Below are positions 11,217-21,078 of a DNA stretch of 64,000 nucleotides, one piece after another. Below the pieces are notes generated by a model, which was given only the letters and a program-made list of their open reading frames with translations, searched no databases and was not told the DNA's origin. Origin of the DNA: Gammaproteobacteria bacterium (GTDB taxonomy: Bacteria > Pseudomonadota > Gammaproteobacteria > JASBUN01). The DNA lies in contig JASBUN010000005.1 of assembly GCA_030147845.1 (NCBI GenBank), positions 1-64,000 on the forward strand, given 5' to 3'. The position numbers and the translations under genes are program-made. Position 1 is the stretch's first letter. Each line of letters begins with the position of its first letter.

Positions 11217-12113
11217 ATGCATCCACGGACACAGCACTTGACGGCAGCCTTAAGACAAGTGGCTTGGCGACCTCTGGCCTGGGCCCTGGTACTCCCGCTT
11301 TTGTGGTCCTGCAGTTCCAGCCCGGTATTCGAAGGCGGCGACGGCGCTCCTGACCGGGTCGTGGATGTCAGCAAAATTCCCGACGCCGTGCCGCGCGTCG
11401 AACCCCTGAGCGCCTACGGTAACCCGCGCCAATATACCGTGGCCGGGCACAGCTATCGCGTTCGCAGCAGCAGCGCGGGCTACATGGCACGCGGTATTGC
11501 CTCCTGGTACGGCACCAAATTTCACGGCCGACGGACATCCAGCGGCGAACCGTATGACATGTACGCCATGACCGCCGCGCATCGTACCTTGCCCTTACCG
11601 ACCTTCGTTCGGGTGACCAATCTCGACAATGGCCGCAGCGTGATCGTCAAAGTCAACGACCGCGGCCCGTTCGTAAAAAACCGTTTGATCGATCTATCCT
11701 ACGTGGCCGCCAAGAAACTCGGCGTCATCGCCACCGGCACCGCGCCGGTCGAGGTGCGAGCCATCGACCCGCGACAACACCAGGAAGCGCACGCGACGCC
11801 CATCGCCACAACCGAATCGGTGTCGTCGTCCGCGCCGCCTGGCAGCCAACCGCGTTTGATCCCGGCGGTGGCGCACGACTCGCGTATCTACGTACAAGTC
11901 GGCGCATTCAGTGACCGGCAAAATGCCGAGCGTCTTCGCAACCGGCTTGCGCGCATGCCGATCCGACCGATCGAAATACAACAAGCGACCAGTAAGCAGC
12001 GGCTTATCTATCGGGTCCGCGTCGGACCGCTCGATAGCGTATCGGACGCCGACCGCATGAGCGACGTACTCGCAAAACACGGTCTTGCCAGCGCGCATAT
12101 CGTTGTCGACTGA
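11217..12113 (+). CDS. rlpA: Endolytic lytic transglycosylase / septal-ring lipoprotein RlpA
   Basis: RlpA, a lipoprotein with a double-psi beta-barrel domain (GIASWYGTKFHGRRTSSGE, then the VKVNDRGPF motif) and a C-terminal SPOR domain (about the last 75 residues, starting IYVQVGAFSD). SPOR domains bind denuded glycan at the septum. In Pseudomonas RlpA cleaves such glycans; activity here is inferred. The lipobox is L-L-W-S-Cys32, unusual in having Trp at position -2. The start is uncertain. The ATG at 11217 lies only 2 bases after GGAGG, and an in-frame TTG at 11205 abuts the mltB stop. The ATG gives a sensible signal sequence. Confidence 0.92.
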   Translation: MHPRTQHLTAALRQVAWRPLAWALVLPLLWSCSSSPVFEGGDGAPDRVVDVSKIPDAVPRVEPLSAYGNPRQYTVAGHSYRVRSSSAGYMARGIASWYGTKFHGRRTSSGEPYDMYAMTAAHRTLPLPTFVRVTNLDNGRSVIVKVNDRGPFVKNRLIDLSYVAAKKLGVIATGTAPVEVRAIDPRQHQEAHATPIATTESVSSSAPPGSQPRLIPAVAHDSRIYVQVGAFSDRQNAERLRNRLARMPIRPIEIQQATSKQRLIYRVRVGPLDSVSDADRMSDVLAKHGLASAHIVVD

Positions 12114-12241
12114 AATTGATATCCAGCCGTAACTACTCACGCGGTCGCTGCCGCGGTAGAATGCGGCGAGCCGAAAACGTGGCCAATCACGTTCGTCAAC
12201 CGCCCATCCATGTTCAGAATAGGAACATTGCAGGAGTGTCG

Positions 12242-13402
12242 ATGCGTCATCCAAGCAAACCCACTTTATTCGCTGTCGCTCTACTGGCCTTCACCGGCAT
12301 CTTTAGCACGCCGCTCCGGGCCGCAATGGATCTTCCCCTGCCATCGGCGCCGCAGGTAAGCGCCGGCAGCTATATATTGGTTGATTACCATAGCGGTGAT
12401 GTGCTGGCCGAAAAAGATGCGGACAAGCGTATGGAACCGGCCAGCATCACCAAGCTGATGAGCGCCTACATCATGTTCCGCGAAATCGAAGCCGGCCGCC
12501 TCAAACTCACCGATTTGGTGCGTATCAGCAAAAAGGCATGGCGCATGCCGGGCTCGCGCACCTTCGTCGAAGTCGGCACGCAGGTGCCGGTCAACACCTT
12601 GCTGCAGGGCTTGATCGTACAATCCGGCAACGATGCCACGGTGGCGCTAGCCGAACACATCGCCGGCAGCGAAGACACTTTTGTTGCCATGATGAACCAG
12701 GAAGCACAGCGCCTGGGCATGAAGAACACGCACTTCGAAAACGTCACCGGCCTACCGCATCCGAACCACTACAGTACCGCGCGCGACATTGCCAAGTTGG
12801 CGCGCGCGTTGGTGCACGATTACCCGGAATTCTACAAGTATTATTCGGAAAAGAAATTCCGTTACAACAACATCACTCAACCGAATCGTAATCTGCTGCT
12901 TTGGCGTGATCCTTCGGTCGACGGTATGAAGACGGGCCACACAGATTCGGCCGGCTTCTGTTTGGTGGCCTCGGCCAAACGCGATGGCATGCGCCTGATA
13001 AGTGTAGTCTTGGACGACCGTAGCGAAAACGCGCGCGCCACCAGTAGCGAAGCCCTGCTTAACTATGGGTTCCGCTTTTTCGAGACAAAAAAACTGTATG
13101 CCGCCGGTACGCCGCTGAAACAGGTACGGATCTGGAAAGGCGCAAGCGATACGCTCGCGCTTGGCCTCGCCAAAGACCTTTACGTCACTTACCCGCGCTC
13201 GCAGTACAATAAACTGCGTGCCACGGTGAACTTCAAACCGACCATCGTTGCGCCTGCGCGCAAAGACGAAAGCTTTGGCACGCTCGACGTGTCTTTGAAC
13301 ACCCGAGTCATTGCGGAACGGCCGCTAATAGCCTTGCAGGCGGTCGATGCCGGTAACTTGTGGCAGCGCATGTCAGACGGCGTTCGACTTTGGTTCCACT
13401 AG
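12242..13402 (+). CDS. dacA: D-alanyl-D-alanine carboxypeptidase (PBP5/6 type)
   Basis: DacA removes the terminal D-Ala of stem pentapeptides in the periplasm. The motifs are Ser68-I-T-Lys71, Ser128-G-Asn130 and Lys230-T-Gly232. An N-terminal signal peptide ends at STPLRAAM, and a C-terminal beta domain is followed by an amphipathic tail (the last 15 residues, LWQRMSDGVRLWFH) for membrane anchoring. The ATG at 12242 has AGGAG 5 bases upstream; the longer frame from 12116 is rejected. At 386 residues it is close to E. coli PBP5. The D-Ala it releases could feed the aminotransferase encoded next (inference). Confidence 0.97.
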   Translation: MRHPSKPTLFAVALLAFTGIFSTPLRAAMDLPLPSAPQVSAGSYILVDYHSGDVLAEKDADKRMEPASITKLMSAYIMFREIEAGRLKLTDLVRISKKAWRMPGSRTFVEVGTQVPVNTLLQGLIVQSGNDATVALAEHIAGSEDTFVAMMNQEAQRLGMKNTHFENVTGLPHPNHYSTARDIAKLARALVHDYPEFYKYYSEKKFRYNNITQPNRNLLLWRDPSVDGMKTGHTDSAGFCLVASAKRDGMRLISVVLDDRSENARATSSEALLNYGFRFFETKKLYAAGTPLKQVRIWKGASDTLALGLAKDLYVTYPRSQYNKLRATVNFKPTIVAPARKDESFGTLDVSLNTRVIAERPLIALQAVDAGNLWQRMSDGVRLWFH

Positions 13403-13562
13403 AAAGTAGAGACCTGTCGGACTTAGGACTGATCTAGTTTGGAAACGGCGTTTTGACCGAACTCGCTTCGGCTGGTTGCAGTCGCCCGGGTCGGGCAGTC
13501 CCTCAGGCGAAAAACGACGTCTAGCTATGGCCCAGCAACTGTCGCAGCACGATAAAGACAAT

Positions 13563-14432
13563 ATGAACGAGCATTCTCCCAGTGTATTTCTAAACGGCCA
13601 TTTTCTCGCCATCGAAGATGCCTGCGTATCCGTATTGGATCGCGGATTTTTACTCGGCGACGGTGTTTACGAAGTCATCCCGGTATTCGGCGGCAGTTTG
13701 TTCCGGCTCGACCAGCACCTGCAACGCCTGCAACACAGTCTTGACGGCGTGCGTATTGCCAACCCATTCGAGCCGCAGCACTGGGCCAACGTACTCGAAG
13801 AATTGGTCGCGCGTAACGGCGGCGGCGACTTGTCGGTGTATTTGCAAGTGACGCGTGGCGTGGCCGCCAAGCGCGATCACGCATTCCCGTCCGCATGCAC
13901 GCCGACCGTTTTCCTTATGGCCACACCACTAGCACCCATTGACGACGCCAGCGCCGAGCGTGGCGTAAGCGCGGTGACGCGCGACGATATCCGCTGGCAA
14001 CGTTGTGACATCAAGGCCATTACGCTGCTGCCGAACGTACTGTTACGTCAGGAAGCGGTCGACGCCGGTGCCGCCGAGGCGATCCTCATTCGCGACGGCG
14101 AGGCTACCGAGGGCGCGGCCAGCAACCTGTTTGTCGTCGACCAAGGGGTGTTAATCACGCCGCCTAAAGGACCGCGTCTTCTGCCCGGGATCACGCGCGA
14201 CCTGGTGCTGGAACTGGCGCAGGCCAACGGGCTGCCGACGCGGGAGGAAGGTATCAGCATCGCCCGCTTGCGCGACGCCGAAGAGGTTTGGTTGACGAGC
14301 TCGACGCGCGAGATCCTGGCCGTGGTAAGCATCGACGGCGAGGCCGTTGGCGATGGCCGTCCGGGACCGTTATGGGCGCGCATGCGCGGCATCTATCAGG
14401 AATACAAGCAACAACTCCGAAAACATCGGTAA
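13563..14432 (+). CDS. D-amino acid aminotransferase (fold-type IV PLP enzyme)
   Basis: A 289-residue class IV aminotransferase. The sequence VLDRGFLLGDGVYEVIPVFGG near the N-terminus and the PLP lysine Lys151 in DIKAITLLPNVLLRQEA match bacterial D-alanine aminotransferases. The EGAASNLF and LLPGITRDLVLEL motifs also fit. It probably interconverts D-alanine and D-glutamate with their keto acids. Branched-chain or aminodeoxychorismate activity is less likely but cannot be excluded by eye. The ATG at 13563 is used; a frame from 13476 is an unlikely extension. It lies between dacA and ybeD-lipB, so a role in recycling D-Ala released by DacA is a reasonable inference. Confidence 0.85.
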   Translation: MNEHSPSVFLNGHFLAIEDACVSVLDRGFLLGDGVYEVIPVFGGSLFRLDQHLQRLQHSLDGVRIANPFEPQHWANVLEELVARNGGGDLSVYLQVTRGVAAKRDHAFPSACTPTVFLMATPLAPIDDASAERGVSAVTRDDIRWQRCDIKAITLLPNVLLRQEAVDAGAAEAILIRDGEATEGAASNLFVVDQGVLITPPKGPRLLPGITRDLVLELAQANGLPTREEGISIARLRDAEEVWLTSSTREILAVVSIDGEAVGDGRPGPLWARMRGIYQEYKQQLRKHR

Positions 14433-14562
14433 TCCCTCTGGTTTGCAGAAAAAACAATGATAAATCAACAGAGTATTGGTTATGCCTGGGCACCACTCGG
14501 CAGCAACCATGGAGCCTGGAAAGGTTCGCCGGCGGCGTATTTGCGTTACAATCAGGCATAAC

Positions 14563-14856
14563 ATGGACACCCCCCAACCAAGCGACCCGATTAACAGTGA
14601 GGACTCGGCGCTCCAATTTCCCTGCCGGTTCCCAATCAAGGCCATGGGCCGGGCGGAAGCGGATATAGCCGCACTGGTGGTTGACATCGCCATGCGCCAT
14701 GCACACGATTTTGATCCGGCCTCGGCCGTAACCCGAATCAGCAGCGGCGGTAAATACATCTCCGTGACGGTGACGATCAATGCCACCAGCCGCGCTCAGC
14801 TTGATGCCATCTACCGCGCACTGCACGCCAACGATCACGTACTGATGGCACTATGA
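14563..14856 (+). CDS. ybeD: YbeD/DUF493 family protein
   Basis: A 97-residue protein of the DUF493 (YbeD) family, an ACT-like small fold of unknown biochemical role. The family core FPCRFPIKAMG and the segment SGGKYISVTVTINATSRAQLDAIYRAL are easily recognised. The ATG at 14563 is chosen over the longer frame from 14476. It overlaps lipB by four bases (ATGA). The order ybeD-lipB-lipA is conserved across gammaproteobacteria, suggesting a link to lipoate or to the preceding dacA, but no function is proven. Confidence 0.9.
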   Translation: MDTPQPSDPINSEDSALQFPCRFPIKAMGRAEADIAALVVDIAMRHAHDFDPASAVTRISSGGKYISVTVTINATSRAQLDAIYRALHANDHVLMAL

Positions 14857-15527
14857 GCACCATCGGGTTGGGCGCCAGCGCTAACAGCGCACCATACCGT
14901 TTACCCTTGCAAGTGCGCGACATGGGCTTGCGTGACTATGAATCGGTATGGCGCGATATGCAGGCGTTTACCACCGCGCGGCAGCGCGACGACCGCGATC
15001 AACTCTGGCTGGTGCAGCACCCGCCAGTGTTCACACTCGGCCTTAATGGCAAGCTCGACAATGTACTCGACGCCGGCGACATCGCCGTTATTCGGGTCGA
15101 TCGAGGCGGCCAGGTGACCTACCATGGTCCCGGCCAAATCGTCGTTTACCTGTTACTTGATCTGAATCGACGGCACCTCGGCGTGCGGCAGTTGGTCAAC
15201 CACATCGAACAATCGGTTATCGACGTGTTGCGTAGCTACGGTATTTGCGCCAATGCGCGTCGCGATGCGCCCGGTGTATACGTCGGCGGTGCCAAGATTG
15301 CCGCGCTCGGCCTGCGGGTACGGCGCGGCTGCTGTTACCACGGCTTGGCCCTCAACGTCGACATGGACCTTGGCCCTTTTGCGCGCATCAACCCATGCGG
15401 CTATGCCGACATGCCGGTGACGCAGCTAAGCGACCTCGGTGGGCCGACCGAGTTGGCTCGAGTCGGCGCCGACTTGGTGGACTCGATCGGCGCGCAACTG
15501 GATTACGCGCCCGAGGACAAGATCTAG
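14853..15527 (+). CDS. lipB: Lipoyl(octanoyl) transferase
   Basis: LipB transfers octanoate from acyl carrier protein to lipoyl domains such as GcvH. The catalytic pair is visible as Lys148 (GGAKIAALG) and Cys182 (NPCGYADMPVTQL), each offset by 13 from E. coli Lys135/Cys169. The RGGQVTYHGPGQ substrate loop is present at residues 84-95. At 224 residues it is complete. It is coupled to ybeD by overlap, with lipA downstream. Its product is needed by the glycine cleavage H protein encoded at 47.4 kb. Confidence 0.97.
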   Translation: MSTIGLGASANSAPYRLPLQVRDMGLRDYESVWRDMQAFTTARQRDDRDQLWLVQHPPVFTLGLNGKLDNVLDAGDIAVIRVDRGGQVTYHGPGQIVVYLLLDLNRRHLGVRQLVNHIEQSVIDVLRSYGICANARRDAPGVYVGGAKIAALGLRVRRGCCYHGLALNVDMDLGPFARINPCGYADMPVTQLSDLGGPTELARVGADLVDSIGAQLDYAPEDKI

Positions 15528-15644
15528 CGCGGCACCGCCGAGCCATCATTTTGCTGGCGGCCGATTTGATCGGTTTACGGCAGCGTGATGACTACGCGCG
15601 GACCTATCACGAACGCAGATACGAACACATTGGAAGTAATGACA

Positions 15645-16622
15645 ATGACCACATCCAAGCAAAAGTCAGGCTCGGGACGTCTTGAAGCCGGTACCCATCA
15701 GCGCGGTGCCGACAAAGTCGCGCGCATTCCTATCAAGATCGCACCGACCACGGCGCCGCTGCGCAAACCGGCGTGGATCCGCGCCAAATCACCCGCCAAT
15801 CCCGAAGTGCTGCGGCTGAAAAAGGTCCTACGTGCGCACCGCTTGCACACCGTGTGCGAAGAGGCCTCCTGCCCCAATATCGGCGAATGCTTCAGCCACG
15901 GCACCGCGACATTCATGATCATGGGCGACATCTGCACGCGGCGCTGCCCATTTTGCGACGTTGCCCACGGTAAACCATTGGCGCTGGACGCGGATGAACC
16001 CGACAACCTGGCGCACACCATTGCCGCCATGGGTTTGAGCTACGTGGTAGTCACCTCGGTGGACCGTGACGATCTGCGCGACGGCGGCGCCGGTCACTTT
16101 GTCGCCTGCATCAACAAAATACGCCTCCATAATCCGCATACCAAGATCGAAGTACTAGTGCCGGATTTCCGCGGCCGCATGGACGTTGCCCTAAGCCTGC
16201 TTCACGAAGCGCCGCCGGATGTATTCAATCACAACCTGGAAACCATTCCGCGCCTGTACCGCCAAGCCCGCCCGGGTTCCGATTACAACTGGTCGCTCAA
16301 TTTGCTTAAACGCTTCAAACAAGAGCACGCGACGGTGCCAACCAAGTCGGGTTTGATGCTCGGTCTAGGCGAAACCTTGGAGGAAGTCGAACAGGTCATG
16401 CGCGATCTGCGTGCACACGATTGCGACATGCTCACGCTGGGCCAATATTTGCAGCCGAGCCTGCATCACTTACCCGTGCAGCGCTTTGTCACGCCCGACG
16501 AATTCGATCAGTTGGCCGAGATCGGCGACACGTTGGGATTCTCGCACGTAGCCAGTGGCCCGATGGTGCGGTCGTCCTACCACGCCGATCGGCAGGCATC
16601 GGGCGTGCTGACCACGGAATAA
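15645..16622 (+). CDS. lipA: Lipoyl synthase
   Basis: A radical-SAM enzyme that inserts two sulfurs into protein-bound octanoate. The auxiliary cluster cysteines are Cys71, Cys76 and Cys82 ([12 protein letters not shown]). The SAM cluster cysteines are Cys97, Cys101 and Cys104 (CTRRCPFC), all three residues later than in E. coli. The C-terminal RSSYHAD serine motif is present. Several starts are possible. The ATG at 15645 has GGAAG 8 bases upstream and gives 325 residues, whereas 15585 and 15639 fit less well. It ends 13 bases from the convergent GT-B-like gene. Confidence 0.97.
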   Translation: MTTSKQKSGSGRLEAGTHQRGADKVARIPIKIAPTTAPLRKPAWIRAKSPANPEVLRLKKVLRAHRLHTVCEEASCPNIGECFSHGTATFMIMGDICTRRCPFCDVAHGKPLALDADEPDNLAHTIAAMGLSYVVVTSVDRDDLRDGGAGHFVACINKIRLHNPHTKIEVLVPDFRGRMDVALSLLHEAPPDVFNHNLETIPRLYRQARPGSDYNWSLNLLKRFKQEHATVPTKSGLMLGLGETLEEVEQVMRDLRAHDCDMLTLGQYLQPSLHHLPVQRFVTPDEFDQLAEIGDTLGFSHVASGPMVRSSYHADRQASGVLTTE

Positions 16623-16635
16623 CCGAACGCGCCGC

Positions 16636-17712
16636 TCAGTTCAGATACTCGGCCAGAAGTCCTGCCGCCTCCGCAGTGCCGCTGGCCGGCACCGGCGCCG
16701 GCGGCGGCAACACCATCAGCGCTTCAATGGCGTCACGCAGATCACCGTGCTCGAAACGTGCGCGATCAATTTCGGCGCCGCGACCATGACGATACAACCA
16801 ATCCACCAACACCGCTTGCTCGGGCCAGTCGGTACGCGGCACAAATAGCGCCGGGCGGCCCTGACATACGCTTTCGACAATGGTGTTGTAGCCCGGCTTG
16901 GTGATCACGACGTCGACACTCGCTAGCACGTCGGCAAAATGCAGACCGATGCTCGCCGCGTCAACGACATCGGGGCGTGGCACGTACCAGCTGGTCGGCA
17001 CAACATAGCGTACGTCGTCGCTGACGGGCCAAACGCGCAGCGGATTGGCGCTCGGGATGCCGCCGAGCGTCACCAACACCAGCCGTTGCTGGTCCGACAG
17101 GCGCAGCCGACGACGCAACGGCTGCGGTTGTGGCTGCGCCGGCCAAGCAATGGGACCAATCTCGCGGCTGTTGGTCAATTCCGGCATCGCCATGCTCGGC
17201 GTGGGGCGTAGAAACAACGTCGCGTCTTGGTAAGCAGCGACGATTTGCGCATGAATCGCATCCGCCTCGGGGCGGCTGCCGCAATAATGTCGATAGACCG
17301 CCGCCCAATTCAACGAACACAACGCCACCGCCGGAACATTCATCCTGCGCGCCGCCGTCAACACGCGATAGGGCGCATCCGCCAGTACCAAATCGGGGCG
17401 TAGTAGCGCCAGACGTTCGACTTCGCGCTGCATACCCGCATTCCAATGACGATGAAATTCGGCATAGGCGCGCGCTGATTTTTCAACGTACACATCCAGC
17501 GCCGAATCCATCAGCATACCGACGTCAGGCGCCGCATCGATATGCTCGAAAGCGCAACGAAATCGACTTGCGAGCAATGTTCGCGGAACGTCGGTGTATA
17601 GCGTCACGCGCAAGTCAGGGATGCGCGGAACCAAGGCATTGACCACCGGCGCGGCCTGCGCAGCGTGACCGAAACCGTGGCCGGACAACGCCACCAGCAA
17701 ATGACGGATCAT
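16636..17712 (-). CDS. GT-B-fold glycosyltransferase-like protein
   Basis: A 358-residue protein resembling GT-B glycosyltransferases. The N-terminal LVALSGHGFGHAAQ is a glycine-rich first-strand loop also seen in the sugar-binding half of L-arabinokinase-type proteins. The C-terminal half has LVTLGG and the segment DVVITKPGYNTIVESVCQGRPALFVPR, the usual nucleotide-sugar-binding region. Donor and acceptor are unknown. The ATG at 17710-17712 overlaps the stop of the upstream M14-family gene (TGA/ATG), so the two are translationally coupled; an extension to 17778 is rejected. It is the last gene of the amgK-murU-GCS2-M14 run and is convergent with lipA. It could be a sugar-modifying enzyme of the same pathway (inference). 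Confidence 0.7.
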   Translation of the reverse strand: MIRHLLVALSGHGFGHAAQAAPVVNALVPRIPDLRVTLYTDVPRTLLASRFRCAFEHIDAAPDVGMLMDSALDVYVEKSARAYAEFHRHWNAGMQREVERLALLRPDLVLADAPYRVLTAARRMNVPAVALCSLNWAAVYRHYCGSRPEADAIHAQIVAAYQDATLFLRPTPSMAMPELTNSREIGPIAWPAQPQPQPLRRRLRLSDQQRLVLVTLGGIPSANPLRVWPVSDDVRYVVPTSWYVPRPDVVDAASIGLHFADVLASVDVVITKPGYNTIVESVCQGRPALFVPRTDWPEQAVLVDWLYRHGRGAEIDRARFEHGDLRDAIEALMVLPPPAPVPASGTAEAAGLLAEYLN

Positions 17713-18746
17713 GCGCGGACGGCTTCCAGTAAGCTGGCCTCGGCGGGTGAAAGACGCTCCATCAGGTAACACAAACAATCCTGTCGTACGATGCGCGCGT
17801 CCAAAGTCAGCATGGACGGCATGAGCGCACGGGTAATCCGGATCTCGTTGTGATCGTAGCTAAAGTATTGGTCGCCGACATCCTGCCCGTCATTGTCCGA
17901 CACCTGTAAACGCACACGACTTCCCGCGCGCGTGCGGGCCATACGTGTGCCTGGCGCAAGCTCCCGAAAATTCAGATGATCGAGATCGTGATCAAACAGT
18001 ATGTCGGTTTCGTGATCATCAAAACTGAAGCTCGTCTCCGGCGCGATGCGCACAGTCGCCACGGTGTGAAAAAGTTCCAGATCGCGCTCCGCCACCGGGT
18101 AGTCGGGCAATTCGCTCAGACGCAAACAGGCGTTGAGATATTGCCAGGCATGCTCAGTACTGCGGGCATCGTCACTTTGACCGCATTCGACCGTCACCGA
18201 CGGGCACATGCGGGCAAACGCCGCCGATTGCACGCCCACCGGCGTGGTGAAATACAGTACCGTACGACTAAACAGTGTCGCCAAGTGAAAGAACCGGTTG
18301 TCTATCACGTTGACGCAGGCGTAGTGCGGATTGAGGCCGGTGTTATTGTGAATATCGATGCTGGCAAACACACCGCGCGCCAACATATGACCATAAACCT
18401 CGCGCACCATGGCCTGCTCGGGCGTGGCGGCGTTGCGCGTACCGGGCCAGATTCGGTTGTAATCCGGTTGGCCGTCGAGGCGTCGCCGCCCATACCTGGC
18501 CGCCTCGACGTTACCGACGAAAACCGACAACGCCCGCGGCAGTTCGGCCTGACTGTGTTCGCGTAACAGTTTCTGCAGCGCTTCCACGCCGGTGCGTTCG
18601 TTGCCGTGCAGCAGTACCGACACAAACAACGGCGGCGAACGACGCCCGGGCAAATGCACGAGCGCCGGCCCGCCGAGCCGCTGGTATAAATCCTGGGCTG
18701 GCGTATCGAGAAATCCAGCCGGTAGTTGTTCGAAAACCTTGAGCAT
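17709..18746 (-). CDS. Succinylglutamate desuccinylase/aspartoacylase family (M14) hydrolase
   Basis: A 345-residue zinc hydrolase of the M14 aspartoacylase-like group. The metal ligands are His47 and Glu50 (LLHGNERTG) and His133 (SIDIHNNTG). The substrate loop is DYNRIWPG at residues 95-102, and the probable catalytic glutamate is Glu187 in TVECGQ. A C-terminal beta-rich domain follows. It should cleave an amide bond releasing an amino acid or acyl group; the true substrate is unknown. It lies 81 bases downstream of the GCS2-type ligase and overlaps the GT-B-like gene. A hydrolase next to an amide-forming ligase suggests a protection/deprotection or turnover step (inference). Confidence 0.82.
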   Translation of the reverse strand: MLKVFEQLPAGFLDTPAQDLYQRLGGPALVHLPGRRSPPLFVSVLLHGNERTGVEALQKLLREHSQAELPRALSVFVGNVEAARYGRRRLDGQPDYNRIWPGTRNAATPEQAMVREVYGHMLARGVFASIDIHNNTGLNPHYACVNVIDNRFFHLATLFSRTVLYFTTPVGVQSAAFARMCPSVTVECGQSDDARSTEHAWQYLNACLRLSELPDYPVAERDLELFHTVATVRIAPETSFSFDDHETDILFDHDLDHLNFRELAPGTRMARTRAGSRVRLQVSDNDGQDVGDQYFSYDHNEIRITRALMPSMLTLDARIVRQDCLCYLMERLSPAEASLLEAVRA

Positions 18747-18827
18747 ACGATCGACCTGTTAGAATCACTAGCAGCCTGTGGGACAACGAACGATGTCGGC
18801 ATCGGGCTGCACAACGCGGCGGCGCAT

Positions 18828-20261
18828 TTACACCGACCATTGATGCACCGGTACGCCACTGTGCTGACGTTCGGTATAAGCGGCAGCCAGAGACTGCATG
18901 TCACGGCCATGTGATTCGACGTAAGCGCGCTGCCAGGCGCTGCCGTTCTGTCCGCTACGCACGCGATCCTCGATGATACCCAGATAGCAACGGATATCGT
19001 CGGCATCCAACTCCAATGTCTGCAGGCCGATGCGCGCCAGGGGTAACAGTTGCTCCAATACCAGGGTGCGCAACGAAGCTTTTTTGCCGTCCAGCCAGGT
19101 GATCGTGGCCTGTAATCCGAAACGCGCAGCGGCGTAAAAATTGTCGCGCGCAAGCGCGAACGCAATATCATCTTCCGGTCGTGTCGGCATTCGCGCCAAG
19201 TAATGCACTAAGCCGTAATAGAAGGCAGTGTTGGCGATCATATCCAACACCGTCGGGCCACCGGCAACGACACGGTGTTCGATGCGCACATGCGGCCGGC
19301 CATCGTCTTCAAAGCCGATCAGCGGCCGATTCCAACGCCAAATGGTGCCGTTGTGCAAACATACATGACTCATTTGCTCGGGCGCGGTGTCGAAGGTCAT
19401 CGGCAGCAATACCGGGAAGTGCTCAGCGTTCTCCAAATAACACTCCATGAGTGACTCGCGCGCGTAACCCGTACCAAAACTCACGCGCCGTAACGGCCCA
19501 TGGGCGGCGTCGCCGAAACCGCCGAGCTCGACAGCTTGCTCGAACAATGGAATACGCGTCTCGTCCCACAGATCGGCGCCAAACAGGTAGGGCGAATTGG
19601 CCGATACCGCTACGGTCGCCGCCGACACGATCAGTGACGCATTATAGAAGCGTACCGCCGTTGCCGGTTCCACTTGCAAATGAATCTGGAACGAAGTGGT
19701 AGCCGACTCTAGCATGACATCGTAGTGGGTCGTGCGTAGGTGCTCACGGCCGACGATATCGAGATGCAGCGGCTTGCCATGGCGTAGGCGAAACACCTGA
19801 TCGTTAAGGGCACGATAGCGCCGCAATCCCGACATGTTCGCCAGCGTCAACTGCTGCTCCCGTACGCTGGGTAGAATCCCGATCATGACTAAATCCGCGT
19901 CCAGTTCGCCGGCCACCCGACAACAGTCGTTCCAGTTGCGACTAAGCTCATCATGAAGCACTCTCAGCGCATCACCTCGCAAGCACTGCGGCTGACCATT
20001 CAACTCGACATTGAAACGCGCTAACTCGGGTGTCACCCAATTGCTGCTGACGCGCTCAAGAAACGCTTCGTTAATCGGCGCGGGCGAGTAGTCACCGTCC
20101 ACCAGCCACGCCTCCAGTTCGAAACCGGCGACGCTGCCACCGGCGGCGAAACGCTGTTGCGAGAACCATTGCCGCAACAGTTCCGTCTCGGCACACAGAC
20201 TGCGCTGAAAACGCGCAAAATCCCGGCCGGTGAAGTGCGCTGAACGTATTTCTTGACCCAT
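18828..20261 (-). CDS. Glutamate-cysteine ligase family 2 (GCS2)-like carboxylate-amine ligase
   Basis: A 477-residue protein of the GCS2/carboxylate-amine ligase superfamily, whose members activate a carboxylate with ATP and join it to an amine. The N-terminal GFELEAWLVDG (Glu48, Glu50) supplies metal-binding acidic residues, and HVRIEHRVVAGGPTVLDM around residue 325 is the second conserved block. The ATG at 20259-20261 has AGGAT 5 bases upstream. It is not a typical GshA, and I cannot tell whether it makes gamma-glutamylcysteine or another conjugate. It lies 85 bases downstream of murU and 81 bases before the M14 hydrolase. Confidence 0.78.
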   Translation of the reverse strand: MGQEIRSAHFTGRDFARFQRSLCAETELLRQWFSQQRFAAGGSVAGFELEAWLVDGDYSPAPINEAFLERVSSNWVTPELARFNVELNGQPQCLRGDALRVLHDELSRNWNDCCRVAGELDADLVMIGILPSVREQQLTLANMSGLRRYRALNDQVFRLRHGKPLHLDIVGREHLRTTHYDVMLESATTSFQIHLQVEPATAVRFYNASLIVSAATVAVSANSPYLFGADLWDETRIPLFEQAVELGGFGDAAHGPLRRVSFGTGYARESLMECYLENAEHFPVLLPMTFDTAPEQMSHVCLHNGTIWRWNRPLIGFEDDGRPHVRIEHRVVAGGPTVLDMIANTAFYYGLVHYLARMPTRPEDDIAFALARDNFYAAARFGLQATITWLDGKKASLRTLVLEQLLPLARIGLQTLELDADDIRCYLGIIEDRVRSGQNGSAWQRAYVESHGRDMQSLAAAYTERQHSGVPVHQWSV

Positions 20262-20346
20262 GCGGGATCCTTTTTGACACCGGCCATATCGTTACATCTC
20301 GGCGACCTGTTGCCGGTAAGGATAGCCGTTGCTGCGGCGTCCGGTG

Positions 20347-21078
<732 letters not shown>

